DNA of 64,000 nucleotides from Nelumbo lutea (taxonomy: Eukaryota; Streptophyta; Magnoliopsida; Proteales; Nelumbonaceae), in contig JAKGHH010000003.1 in assembly GCA_022828595.1 (NCBI GenBank), forward strand, positions 14,446,934 through 14,510,933. Reading direction: 5' to 3'. A program made the translations under genes and the position numbers. Below are positions 1 to 12,576 of the stretch, piece after piece. The notes beneath the pieces are model-generated. The model saw only the letters and a list, made by a program, of their open reading frames with translations. It had not been told where the DNA came from and ran no database searches. How positions within the stretch are numbered: the stretch's first letter is position 1; each line of letters starts with the position of its first letter.

Positions 1-267
1 AGAATAACATTGGTTGTTTGACAAAAACAGTCTGGGCTGTTTTCAAGCTCTCTGTACGACATATTACCTAATTCAGGTCCTTATTCATCTTTTTGACTAA
101 AAGAATATTAATTGAAAATATTCTTTTACCCACACTCAAGATACCATGTCATGTGCAGGAGCCTCCCAAAAAAGCCAAAGTTATCCCCTAATGACCTGAA
201 TACTTCCTTAGCTGCCAAGAATAAAACAGTAGTCAAATTGAACTGTCATAAGAGGAAGTTTTCCTAC

Positions 268-3200
268 CCAGCAACTGACAGCAATGATATAGGATTTTCA
301 TGTCCATGAAATGTAGTTCTTAAAGCATGCTGGCCGCGTTTACCACTTGATGCAAGGGACCAAAGACGAACTGTACCATCTTCACCTCCACTTGCAAGTA
401 GTTTTCCACTATAACCACCCAGTAATTTATCTGATAGTGTTGTAACCGGTCCATTATGTCCTCTGAAACACCGTTGGCAATGACCCTACAATTTAATTAT
501 GTCACCAAGTAATTTCAAGGAAGAAGCACATGAAATACAAATGAAAGTCATGCAACTTTCTTTACAATTTTCACCATGAAACAAAATGGGATACACTACT
601 TTTAATAATAAATCAAATGTATTGGGTACAACAAAAGAAATATGCTAAATATATTAAATCCTCCAATCGGTTTGAAGCAGAAAATTACAAACAAGATACA
701 GCTGAATATTCAATCTACTACATATCAACAATAAATGGTAGTTATAAAAATTGTGGATTAACAAAATAATATTTTCGCCTATTAAATGACTATTTCAAAC
801 TTTCAAATCATCGCATACCTTCCACCATAGACGAATTGAACGATCACAGCTAGAAGTTACCAAAGCATTATCTTTTTTGTGTGTGTCATTTCGGAATAAA
901 GATGTTTCACTGAGGGAAAACAATCTGCACAACAGCAATGCATTAAAGACATAACGAGTTCAGCAGATATATTAGCTAAAAAGTTATTTCTGCTTATCCT
1001 GTCCACATTTATTTCCATAATATATGTCAAATTTAATCATAAGGAACAGACAAGAGGGGGCTGGTTCCAGAATAAATTCCAAGGAGTTCGGGCTATGGTT
1101 GGATTCATTCCAAACATTAAAAGGAATGCTAACTTCTACCCTTTAATTTAAGAGTGAGATTGTCCCATAATTATCTGCTTTTTGTTTTTTTTCCCAGCAT
1201 CTATTGTAAAATCCAAAAATCATCCTTTTATATAAGCAGCACCAGAGCAACTAAAACCCAGTTCACAGTTCTGCCAATATCAAGAGAATATTGTCAGCTA
1301 AAGACAATCGTAAGTTTGAGGGACTTTGGGGCACTCAAATTAAGTATAGAAATATGTTTAAAAGTTTCTGGCACCATCAGCTTCAAAACTTCTTCTGTTA
1401 CATCAATTTTCAAATTAAGTCTGGAATTTCAGAAAGCAAGGCTTTTAGGAGAATATATATTAACCATATTAACATGTAAGAAGATTGGCACCAAGAGAAT
1501 TAGACTTCAGAATGCATAATATAATGTTAAATCATAATAGCTCTGCACTTGTAGGAAAAACCAGCTTTGCATAGACACACACATGGAACTTGGAACCCAA
1601 TGTGTGTCAAGAGTTTGACTTAGAAAGACAAGATAACATGGATTGATGGACATGTCCACAAAAAGTATTTGCTATTAAAATAGTTCATATATTTGGAAAT
1701 TTAACATTATATAGCTGCAAAATGAGGGTCTAAAATGTTGTCTTTGTCAAGTAACGTTCGATACAAAAGAATAGCATACATCTTGTACATTAGTTGTTCA
1801 TTTATGGAAATAAGCCAGGAGATAAAAAGAGAATGTTATGAAGAAGTTCCCTCAAGAATCCATAGAGTGTTGGGCTCTAATGCATGTCTAACATGGACGC
1901 ATCATCCATTTAGGAGAGTCCATGCAACACTGGGAACAACTACAATAGATTCCTGGATTTATCAAATGTTTAAGATTGATTGGTTAGAGTAAATACATCT
2001 ATGACACTAATTTTTTTATCAATACATCTATGACACTATTTATCTTTGTATTATTTTCTTTTTTTATATCTAAATTCATTTGGTCCTTTATAACGAACAT
2101 GCAACTTAACTCAACAAAGAATTGCCCAACCTATCTTTAACATTAAACATATGGGACAAGAAATTTAACTTGGCCAAGACATAGGCACAAGCCTTATTAC
2201 AGTGTAAGGCCTCATATGGATGCCATTTTTTATGGACGAATAATTAAATAGCATATTAGTTATACATGACTCTGTTTTAATGGATCTTCTTATGTTTTTT
2301 CTTCCAATTAGGGTTATTTTACATTGGTCCCATTGGAGTTGAGAGTTCAACAAGCGAGCTTAATATCAACAATTTATTTTGAATTTTGTAACTTTTATGA
2401 CAAAAAGCAACACATTTTTGGGGTTTGTGCCTAGGACTAGTGGCATTAAAAATGTGTGCACCTCATTACTTGATTATGATTTTTCCTCTTTGACCTTCCA
2501 TTAGTCCTAGAACTCACAACTTGCATAAGATGACTTTTTATTTGTTGGCAGTCAATAAAAAAGAAAATTCATTAATATTGAAGAAAGTACATAGGCAAAG
2601 ATGATGAACAATCACCTGAAAAGAAAAAAGAGCAAAAGAAAGAAAGAAAGAACAAAGATAAAATATCACACATACCTCCCTTTCCAAACCTAAAAATGAC
2701 CAAAATTCTGATCTAAAAGAGTCCTTTGAGACCTCCACAACTAGAGAAGTTGCATAAGATGACTTCATTAGGGGTTCTTCTTAATGCTTAGGTGCTAGAA
2801 ATTTGTATATTTTATTCCTTTTCCCCATATGTTACCGAAATTTTTTTAGGTTATGTTGTCCTATCTGCAGGTTCCTTGAGTACAAACCCATTTTCAACCT
2901 TCATATGACCTTTTTCCCTGGATTTGGATCATTAACAAGATCAAAAGATACAAAAGGTTTCTCAAAGAAGAGAGAAAACAGACCATAGGTTCCCAAACAG
3001 AGTCAATCCATTTTTCTTTTTTGTTTTTTATTGATACAATCGGTTATCAATTATTCTTTTTTGCACAATCAAAAGGAAAATGGAAAAAAGAAATTTGCAT
3101 AAGATTACTCCTTTGCATTGGTTTAATCATTAGTGGTCCTCTACACACATGGCTAAATCATCTTAGTCAGCATTCCCTCATCTTGTTCCCCACTGGGCTA

Positions 3201-6200
3201 CCCATAGGTTCCCACCAGTGTATTTGTTTCTAATTGTATCCTTTTAGTCCTTTAAAAGGAAGATCAAATGCAATTTTATTTTACTTCAAGTAATATTTTT
3301 CTTTTATCTAATTATCTCTATTTGTCTAGTCAAATTTGAAGAATCTTCTAAGTCTTAAGTCCACTAGAAAATATGCTATAAACCCCTCTTTTGATGATAA
3401 AAGTAAAGTTTATCAAGGAAAATGCAAAAAAAAAAAAAGGTTAAAATCTCAAAACATAATTTTCATGGGTTTAATCTTTTAAATGCAACTAATTAATGGT
3501 CTATCAAGCACTAAGGAGAACCATATTTCCCATGATTCATGCTATAACTTGAGATGTACATCTCTTATGAGTAAAATAATCAAAACAGAACATATTGTAT
3601 AAATGTTATTTGATAAACCAGAGAATTCACTCTCCATACTAACCTCATACAAGTAATTCTTGCATTGTGATCCGCCAGTGTTACCGGAATATCTAAGGTA
3701 TCAATCTTCATTATTTGTATCACTGAGCCCTGATTATTAGAGTTTAAAGTAAGTAAAAGAAACAAAAAAAGAATATATGTGCACAAAGTTGAACAATATT
3801 TTAATTGCAATCATTTACGATAAATGTAGCATTGGCTGAAAAGCAATTATGCACAAAAAATTTAGGCAAACCATCTGAGAGTAGCTCCAATAATGACAAA
3901 ATGAGGGAAAGTACACTAACATGATCTGGGCATGTTTAGAGAAGAACACCTACAACACCAGTAAAAATAAGTGATCTGTCACAAGCTGAAGGGGCTAGAA
4001 GAGATAGGGGCAGACAAAGAAGGACATGGACTGAAGTAGTGACAAATGATTTAAGGGTCCAGAATTTAACAATGAATTTGGCACTGAACAGATTGGAATG
4101 GTGGAGCAGGATTCATGTAGACAGGGCTTAGATGATGATGATGATGATGATGATCTGGAGAACATCTAGATTTTCTTTTTTCTTTCATCTTGATCATTAA
4201 AAGATAACATTTTATTAAGACCTACACAAGAATACATAAATCAGTATGCCAAGAATGCCTCTGGATGTTGGATGAAACTGACGTCTAGATATTCTGGTCT
4301 GGCCTTCCAGGGTTGCCAATTCTAAGAATTAAAGATAGCTATTAAGTTATTGCAAAAACCTATTAATAAAAAATATTGCATAAACATAAACCTAAAACAA
4401 ACATTTAATCTAGGAAACAAAGAACTTCCTAATTTTCAGATTCTATCTCTTTTTTCTTTTCACTCTTAGTCCACACTCTTTTCTTATTTTAGACCTAACC
4501 TTCTGGAAATCATATTTTGTGAGAACATTTAGTTGGCAATTTTTTTAGTGACATAGAAAGAATTGTTTCATCGTAATTTGTTTAATAAGTTTGTTTCATT
4601 GTAGTTTCCTAAGCAATTGAAAGCATAATTTCATCACCTAATGTGGATGTATCAATAGATGTTAGGAAAGTTGGAAATCACTTCATTTTGTTAAGTCATA
4701 AACAGCCCCATCTTCTAATTTAGGAACACATTGGTAGCTACTGTGCTTGCCAGTCTCATGAGCTGCATTGTTTCATTAGTTCACTACACTTCCCTGAATC
4801 TGTAAAGGCATTCTTCTTTTCCTAATTGGGTTCATTTTGATAAGACTAAACAACACTGGAATCTTCACCATGCATCAACAAGATTTGGGGCCATAGGGCA
4901 TTTGCTTGTTTTCTCTCCACCCCAAATTCATTCGACAGGTTTTAGCTGAAAACCCCTAGCCAATAAGGCTCTCTTCATAGGCATTTTTTGAACTAAAGAA
5001 TTGAAACTTTGGATAGCTAATATTATCTGGGAAATCTCCATATAAAGGTAAGTTACAAAATGCTGAACGGATTTGAGTGAAACACAGAAAGTCCAGATCA
5101 TCCACCATCTATGAATAGTTTGGATTGGCAAGAAACATCCCTCCACATGGCATAAATAGGTTAGAAAAGATACTTAATTGATCCAATTAGGCTTCCTTTT
5201 TCCTTGTAATGTTATTAAAATCCCTGTAATGAAATCACTTCCGACTTGAAACTTACATGCTTAAATGAACAACTTCATTCCTCTTGAACTCAAAATGCTT
5301 TACTATTTAATTGTATTAAGGCAACTACTATGGAACCTCAATTCACATAAACACCATGTCACCATTCCTTTCGATTAACATTATGCTGCTTGTAATTAAT
5401 ACTCAGCTGCTCTGCATGTGTAACATTGATGTGCAACATATCCAAAGGTACATTGTAAAATCACTTATATTAAAAATACTAAATAATACTTGTATAATTA
5501 AACAATGCAATGTTTAATTATATTTAACATTTATCTAGTTAATTGTAATATAAAGATAACTAGTTAAATATCATATTAATTAAGGTTTTACATAATATTC
5601 TTTAGATAAGTCAATAAGGCCTAAGCTAGGCAATTCGGTCACCAAGCACTGACCGCCCAGACCATACTTAACTACATTATTGAAATATAGAATACAACCA
5701 CATCTTATAAAGTTTTCTTAAGACTAACCACTAAGCAACAAAAGGGGCAAAAAGAGGCATGCTAATGAGATTAAAGGAGGGAAGGGGGGAGGGAGAGAGA
5801 GGGAGAGAACTTAGTACACAGATAAGAGAATGTAATGATCCATTTGAGTTAACCCAAAATTCAACTTTCCTCCAGTTTTCTGACATTTTCTCCTAACAGT
5901 CTAGAGAAGAGAGTTAATCCCCTGAGTGATGGGCTGGAGGCTTTTTCTATTTAAGGAATTTGTTTTGTATCAAAAGTCACAAGAGACTTGCCTTGTTACA
6001 TGGAACTAGACCTGTTCATGGGCCAGGCTCGGGCTTGGCTCTTGCCAAATTTTGAATGGGCCCAGCCTGAAGCCCAAGCCCGACATAGTGTAAAGTCAGG
6101 CCCGTGAACAGGTCTACATGGGACCACAAATCGGTGTTGTCAAACTCAGACCAGAACGAAAACAAAATAGGAAAGCTCACTGGGCCACGGTTTTACTGGT

Positions 6201-8488
6201 TAACCGGCCAGTTAGATTGTTCAGACAATGAAAACAGTCAAATAACTAGGAACCAGAAAGCCCACCAGGTCACTGGTCACAAGCTCAACCATCCAGTCCA
6301 GTCCACGTATGATAGCTCTGCCAAGAATCATTTTGTTTTAACATAATTTGAATCCTGGTGGTGCTGTGGTAGACATATATTAATTTAACAACTCAACATT
6401 ACCAACCAAAAAATTGAACAAATCAACATGGATGATGCCAAAATATGATTCATTATAGGGATGAATTTACATATTAAGCAGAATACTTGGGAGAGTTGGA
6501 TAAAATTATGAAGTCATCATGTAATTTACCGCACATAGTCAAGTATCAACTTAACATTTCCACAATGATGTCACCTTTGATCTTTCAGAATGATGCAAAG
6601 GAGTTGCTGGCCCTTACTTATTATGTTATCTGGATATGGAAAATACACCATATCAGATACGGAATTTACACAGAAAATTTGAGTATCCAACATAATATGG
6701 CGCCCTTGTAAAGTGTCTGGTAACATAGCTTATTCAAAACCCCAAGACAGTATTTACCCAAGCATTTCCTTGATTTGACAGAACAGAACATACAAAGAAG
6801 AGATGTCAAATCACCATAATGGATGGTGTATCTTATACCTGTGAAAGATATACATCATTTTTGTCCAACAATATATAGTTGTATGGCCTTGAGGATGAAT
6901 ATAACTGACAAATAAAAGGATCAACAAATTTAAATTGTTGTAATGCAGAACGTCTAGCCAAATACGCTTCCCTAACTCCAGAAGTTTGCAAAAAGCTAGA
7001 AGATATTTGTTGTGGCCAATGTTCCCTGCATTCAATAGAAAACAATTGATTATATGTTGCAAAATTTGAGGAACTAATACAAGAAACAAACATTGATCAG
7101 CATACTAAGCCAGGGATGGCTGTCAGCCTGCTGGACTTGGTTGGGCTATCTTATCTGGTATACCAAAGTACATGAGAAAACGTCTGGCCCAGCCCTTTCA
7201 AAAGTTTTAACTTTTAATCCCAGCCTATGATGAACCATAAGGGCCCAATCCTGACTATGCACTATCAGATCTATGGTGACTTGAACCTCCACCTTTGAAG
7301 GACCATTTTAACGTTTGTATGTGAGATAGGTGCCAAAGTATTTAGGAGTCTGGCAAATGAAGCCATGAACCTCATGAAATTATGGAAAAGAGGCAAAGTC
7401 ATAAATAAATATTAAATTGCATAAATGAATTGAAATGTATCAAGACAAGGAACTTAAGGAAGAAGTTGGAAAAATCAAGATGCTGCAAGCTTAAGGAAGA
7501 AGTTGGCACTAAGATGCCAAGTGCAATTTTTTTTCTTTTATCAACATATTACCACGTACAACTAGTTTCAAGCCAAGTTCCAAGTGTCAGCACGGTCAAG
7601 TGTAGGCACCGCTAGTGGCATTAATTTTTATATACTCCGGTAAAGATGCAGGACTATCCACTTTCTCATTGCTGACCTAAACGCATGTTTGAATAAGATG
7701 TACAAGACAGCACCCAAGTCCCCGATGTACTTGATGATGTACATCAGCCTCTACTGGCCCTTTGAGGGTAGAATTTGATTAAATTGATTCGAGCTAAAGC
7801 CTAAGGGCTCAACAAGTTAGATGGAGGATTATACGTAAACAACCTTACTTCATATCCATTTGATGTCAGACTAAGTGTTAGTAAAGAGTAAAATAGATTA
7901 CAAGTTTTGTTGTTTTGCACCTCTGAAGATGTTTTCCCAACCAAATAACCTCGGTTCTCTTTTCAGTGATGTTTTAGCAGGAGAAATTCTGTCTCCATTT
8001 GAACACGCCACTCTGTCACTAAAGCTAAAAGGAACATAGAATAAAACTAGCTTTCGATGAGATCATGAGAAATATCATGAAAATGTGCAAGTGCAAGATA
8101 CTCGGTTCCCCATAATTTGTTTATCGTAAAGGAATTCTAAACATGCCAAAATGAAAGGAATGAAAAGAAAAAGAAAGAAGTTTACTGGAGTTTCCGTATT
8201 TCTTCTTTCCCAAAATATGTGATTTTAAGGGCTGTTTTGGTGCTCAGAGAATGAAACCGGCGAAAATAATGTCAAAGAAAGGACTAACCCGAGTGGTGTT
8301 ATATAACAGTACCTGAACCAACGTTGCCAGATGGAATCAGAGTAAGCAGCTCTCCTGAAGAATTTACAGGTCATGGCCATATTCGAAAGGTCTTGTAGGC
8401 TCAAATAGCTAGCGCAGTGGGCTAGAGAGTCGACGTCGAGATCTGTAACGCTTGTAGAACTCGTATTCGTCGAAGAAGATATCTCCAT
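268..8488 (-). CDS. F-box / WD40-repeat protein gene, five 5' exons (3' end outside window)
   Basis: Exons on the minus strand that keep phase: 8488-8313, 7025-6839, 3729-3644, 924-819 and 485-268, all with AG/GT borders. The next exon must lie left of the window. The start ATG at 8488 opens a Ser/Thr-rich leader followed by an F-box (about residues 16-60, ending IWQRWFR), as in substrate receptors of SCF ubiquitin ligases. Exon 2 encodes a plant-conserved segment (SSSFLQTSGVREAYLARR, later ILLDKND). Exons 3-5 encode WD40 blades: a blade ending in DRSIRLWWK, then GHNGPV through ASGGEDGTVRLWSL, then GHENPIS. The order matches plant F-box proteins with WD40/YVTN repeats such as the Arabidopsis At3g52030 type (from memory). 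The visible coding part is 257 codons with no internal stop. Introns 2 and 3 are about 3.1 and 2.7 kb; intron 2 carries a LINE tail and a hAT miniature element. Exon 4 starts at 924 rather than 909, because only the upstream AG preserves phase and the conserved RLF-SLSET stretch. The substrate is unknown. Confidence 0.88.
3924..4154 (+). mobile_element. RTE-type LINE, 5'-truncated 3' end with (GAT)n tail
   Basis: One frame reads as the last part of a plant non-LTR retrotransposon reverse-transcriptase ORF: GHV, a stop, RRTPTTPVKISDLS, then GRQRRTWTEVVTNDL and finally RLEWWSRIHVDRA before a stop. The family form ends similarly in WFGHVQRRP and EWRKRIHVADP. The stop is followed at once by eight or nine GAT units, matching the short simple-repeat tails of RTE-clade LINEs. 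Only about 70 codons remain and one is a stop, so it is a dead 5'-truncated copy. It lies antisense in intron 2 of the F-box gene. Confidence 0.72.
6007..6116. mobile_element. hAT-type miniature element (110 bp) with 8-bp target duplication
   Basis: Terminal inverted repeats TAGACCTGTTCATGGGCC and, at the other end, its near complement GGCCCGTGAACAGGTCTA. The element is flanked by catggaac (5999-6006) and catgggac (6117-6124), an 8-bp duplication with one mismatch, which is the hAT signature. The interior is rich in GGGCTCGGGC and its complement, so the element can fold back almost entirely. There is no coding capacity. It lies in intron 2 of the F-box gene. Related termini occur at 13580 and 41229. 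Confidence 0.78.
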
Positions 8489-8810
8489 CTCTGCAATTTA
8501 ATTTATCGGTTCTGAGAACTTAAAGACCAGAAAAAGCTTCGAAAACAATTGCGAAATTGAAGGAGAAATCAATTAAACGAAAGCATCGACACGCGAAAAT
8601 TGTAAAAATTTTCGCCATCTTCGTCTTCTTCATTTGATTTGCCCTATTGTCAAAATTGGTGTGAATCGGGTGACTGTACATTTATCTGTAAAATGGCATG
8701 ACACGCGAAAATTGTGCTCCTAGTGGCGGCAGTGTCTGACTCTGAGAAAAGCTGTGATCTTCATTGCCCTTTCTTCAATTAGTCGAAAAGCCGTGATTAT
8801 AGAGAAATCG
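8489..8810. other. 5' flank of the F-box gene
   Basis: These 322 bases lie between the F-box start codon and the tandem duplication. They should hold the 5' UTR and core promoter of the minus-strand gene, but I see no convincing TATA box or other named site. No ORF of note. Confidence 0.4.
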
Positions 8811-9340
8811 TTATGGTGTATAAACTTGCCGAATTAGAACCTGGAGGCTGGATTGAAGCTCGGTTTGGAAGAAGTACAAAACTACAAATACAAAATTGTT
8901 ACATTTGCACTCCTTTCAAACCAAGGAAGGAGAGGGGGAGGGAAATGAAAGAGAGTTTGGAAGACGGAACGGCTTGAGACACTTTACTCATTTTTTAGGT
9001 TCCGTTTGGGAAGAGGGTAAATGCATATTTGCATAGAGTAAATGCAAATAAACATGGCTCAAAAGTCAGGCCGGTTTATGGTGTATAAACTTGCCGAATT
9101 AGAACCTGGAGGCTGGATTGAAGCTCGGTTTGGAAGAAGTACAAAACTACAAATACAAAATTGTTACATTTGCACTCCTTTCAAACCAAGGAAGGAGAGG
9201 GGGAGGGAAATGAAAGAGAGTTTGGAAGACGGAACGGCTTGAGACACTTTACTCATTTTTTAGGTTCCGTTTGGGAAGAGGGTAAATGCATATTTGCATA
9301 GAGTAAATGCAAATAAACATGGCTCAAAAGTCAGGCCGGT
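8811..9340. repeat. Perfect 265-bp tandem duplication
   Basis: Copy 1 is 8811-9075 and copy 2 is 9076-9340, offset by exactly 265 bases with no difference that I can find by eye. A few bases of a third copy (tttatggt) follow. Each copy contains an open frame of about 40 codons (for example GGWIEARFGRSTKLQIQN) that I do not recognise. The ATG upstream of copy 2 comes from the end of copy 1, so the apparent ORF is created by the junction. The lack of divergence means either a very recent duplication or an assembly artefact. Confidence 0.88.
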
Positions 9341-9693
9341 TTTATGGTCATTTGCAATGCACCCATGGTTGTTTGGCCGGATGAAAGCCAAATTTGATGG
9401 TGTTTGGGAGTTTTTACGTTGCAAACCTAAAGAATGGGTCCCACCACCATGCCTTGAGATCTAGCCTTCGAGCATCAAGAATCACGGATTACTAGCTATA
9501 TAAGAACGAGTGAGAGCAAGTGATATCTAGCTCCTGTCGAGGCCTGTTGCCCACAAAACACACGAAACAAAAATCACAAAAACATTATTATCATTAAATA
9601 TATATTCAGATATGTAATCTTAGATTTTTTTTTTTTCTCTCAAACACATGCAAAAACCAAGGGGAAAGTAAAAGAAACCCCAGATACTATGGA

Positions 9694-10258
9694 TAGAGGT
9701 GTAAAAGTGGGCCGTGCTGGGCCCGCGGGCGGCCCATGTCGTGTTGGCCTGTGGGCCATTATGGGCCGTGTTGCCCTTCTCAGTGAAAATTTTGGGGGTT
9801 GGCTCGGCACGGCCCACGGCCCAAGCCCGTGTGGGCCCGTGCTGTGTCGTGGGTCGAGCCTTAGGCTAAGTTGGGTCGTGTATCGGGTTAAAGCTATTTA
9901 TTTAAAAAATATTGACAAAAAAATTAAAATTTTAATTATATATGAATTTTGTGTATACAATTGCTTATATATACAATAATAAAATAAATTAGTATAATAA
10001 AATTAAAAAAAAATTATTTATTTTTTTAATATATTATATACTATATATTATTATATAATTATAATTTATATAATATTATATAAATATATATAATATATGT
10101 AAAATATATATAAATAATATATATGGGTCGTGTTGTGGGCCATGTTGGGTCGGGCTACGGGCGGCACCGCCCACTTGGTCGTGCCGGTTTATGAACCTAA
10201 AACCCCAAGCCTAGCACAACCCGCGGACTGTCGTGTCATGGCCCAATTTACACCTCTA
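9694..10258. mobile_element. hAT-type miniature element (565 bp) with 8-bp target duplication
   Basis: Ends are TAGAGGTGTAAAAGTGGGCC on the left and the complement of TAGAGGTGTAAATTGGGCC on the right. Flanks actatgga (9686-9693) and actgtgga (10259-10266) form an 8-bp duplication with one mismatch. The subterminal arms are GC-rich with repeated GGGCCGTG-type words, and the centre (about 9900-10120) is almost pure A+T. No transposase is encoded; the frames across it are low-complexity. Typical of a non-autonomous hAT element. Confidence 0.8.
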
Positions 10259-10509
10259 ACTGTGGAATACGACAAGACCAATGCAAGAACAACTGCTGAT
10301 GAACAATGCAAGACCAAATATCCCAAATACTGTGAATTATGGCGATGCTTGGAGGTCTTTGGTCTTGTCATCGTTGGTAAATCTCCGTGGAGAAGACAAA
10401 TATACATGGGATATTAGGTAGTCGTTGAAGCCTGAAATAGCAGTTCAAGTTTTCCATTTCCATCATCGTAGGCCAACAAGATGATAGGTAGTCGTTGGTG
10501 AGAAGTAAC

Positions 10510-11521
10510 TGATGGTGCGATCTGACGCTCCCTGTTGGCGGACAACTCAAACGCCAGACTAGGTAGGTCGCTTAGTCAAGCTGTAAAGAAAGAGAGAAAA
10601 GATAAGAGTACTTGGGCTTCTTTACCTAGTGTGGACACTCTAATGCTTAAGTTAGCGAACTAGAGTTTTCAGAGAGAGAGAGAGCTAGAGTGCTAAATCA
10701 CACGTACCTCTTCTAATTGAAGGAAATGCCTTCATATAGGTGTAGGTAGTTGTGACCATAACACGTTTGAAATCTCTGAGAGGATGCGGCCATAGCGTGT
10801 CCAAGATCCTTGGGAAGCCGTCCGCCATGCTTGGGAGCAGTTTCTTAGTCAGATATGGAATTTGTGTAGATTAACTCTGAACCGGGTGGCATGGGGAGAC
10901 GGGTCTAACAGTTGAGCGGTGTGATCCTGTAGGAGTTGGGCACGATGTTTCACTTTGAAGTGACCGGTTGCCAATTGGGTCCCAGTTAGGTTGGTAGGGT
11001 CTTAGGGGAGGTAGCTTGGTTGTGATGAGGTCGCCACTTCTGCTGACCTAGTCCTGTCGAGATCTTACGTTGTCATGTTGGCGGAGGTAGGTCACTAGTT
11101 GAGTCTCCGTCAAGCTAGCGGAGGTAGGTCGCTAGCTCTGTCTCTTAGAGGTAGGTCGTCAATTGGGTCTCTGTCAAGTTGGTTGAGGTGTAGGCAGGTT
11201 GACCACCATGTCATGCAAGTTGCTATTTGGACCTCAGCCTGGTCGATGAGACCTCGGTGGGAGGTCTCCCTTCGTGCCGAAGTCTCAAGCTTAGTGCTAA
11301 GGTGTCGTCCTGATCCTAACGAGGTGTCTACAGGTCGGTCATGGCAAGGTGGTGACGAAGCACCCTTAGGGTGTGTGAGGCACATTCAACATGGTTTCGA
11401 GTAGGTCTACGTCATTTTGGCTAAGGCATGTCATCGCCTACGTGGTATCGGGGTGTCATGCGACGATTCTGGGATTGCCACATGGCACGCTGTCACTAGA
11501 GGGCCAAATCTTCCGTCATCA
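10510..11521 (-). repeat. Left LTR (3' LTR in element orientation)
   Basis: 1,012 bp, starting TGATGGTG and ending GTCATCA, which are near-inverted termini. It carries an imperfect minisatellite of short units around AGGTAGGTCG and a GA tract at about 10670-10683. It is followed by a polypurine-like tract (minus strand). The five bases before it are gtaac. Confidence 0.7.
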
Positions 11522-12576
11522 ATTGCCCCCACTCCCGAGTTGAGGTCAGCTTGACGAACGGAGTAATTTGCTGCACGTCTCTAGCCTGAAGTGACAAAAT
11601 AGCTTCTTCTTCTTCTTCTTCTTCTTTTTCTTTTTTTTTGTGTTGACCCAATTTGCTCGCCTAAGCTAGAAGAGTCTAAGGGCTAAATGTGACACTAGGA
11701 AGAACATCGCCATCTTGACCACTAGGTGTAGGAGAGAACTCATCAACACGAGGAGAGGCGCAACGGGCACTCTGAGGACATCTGCCGAGCTTGGGATGTA
11801 GCCATCAAGGAGTTCCGTCATTCGGTTGAGTACCTCAAGAGTGGAGTTTGTCGTGCTCGCCCTCAAGAAATGCTTCAAATTGTGCCATGCTTCCTTCGGT
11901 CGCTCCACTCACAAACTTCTACGCCATGTCCCTCAAGCTGATCCTTGAGTGGGTGGATAACAAGGTCGACGTGGAGCCCAAAATTGAAGTGGAGGATAGC
12001 AGAGAGGGCAACGAGAATGATGCCAACAAGGACAAGGATGATGTTGCATGTTTGAACAAGCTGAGGTGAGCTAAATGCGGGTCAGTCATTTGTTGTTGTC
12101 GTGTTTCGAATAGGTTGGCTTGAGGGAGCCTTAATGCTAAATGCAGTTTGGCTTCCCATTCATAGATTTTCATGAAAGTGTGTCTATCGCAAGTTGGTTC
12201 ATCCAGGTCGCCAAAGCGGGTCTTAGTTAGGTTGCCGAAATTTTAACAGGTCAGTTTGCTCTTAGCACCTTAGCCTACAGACACCTCGTCACCTCGGAAG
12301 GGTTGACATGTGAGGGTGGCTCCATAGTTTCTTAGCCATCAACTCCCATGGGAACCATAGAGGGCTCAACCCGCAGGGTGGCCTCACAATTAGGGTTGGG
12401 AGAATTTGTTCGGGTGAGACTGATGGAACTTGTCTGGGCTATTCATTTTGATTCTACTCTTGGGGGTTCCTTTGATTCAGGCATTGTTGTTGTTGTTGCT
12501 TGAGGATGCCATTACTTGAGGCTCAGAGGATGAGAACTTAGCTTTTGTGGAGCGTGTTCTCATAGACGACACCAAT
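11522..12576 (-). other. Interior of the non-autonomous LTR element
   Basis: The interior holds a (TTC)n tract at about 11600-11636, short unrelated open frames (for example around 11919-12173) and, at its right end, a primer-site-like sequence at 12557-12576. I see no domain of a retrotransposon polyprotein. Confidence 0.5.

Noticed and set aside
7100..7280. GGGCT/AGCCC-rich stretch resembling the hAT miniature elements
   Set aside because: No terminal inverted repeats or target duplication could be placed.
9689..9979. Gly-rich ORF around 9.7-10.0 kb
   Set aside because: It lies entirely in the hAT miniature element and ends in its AT core.
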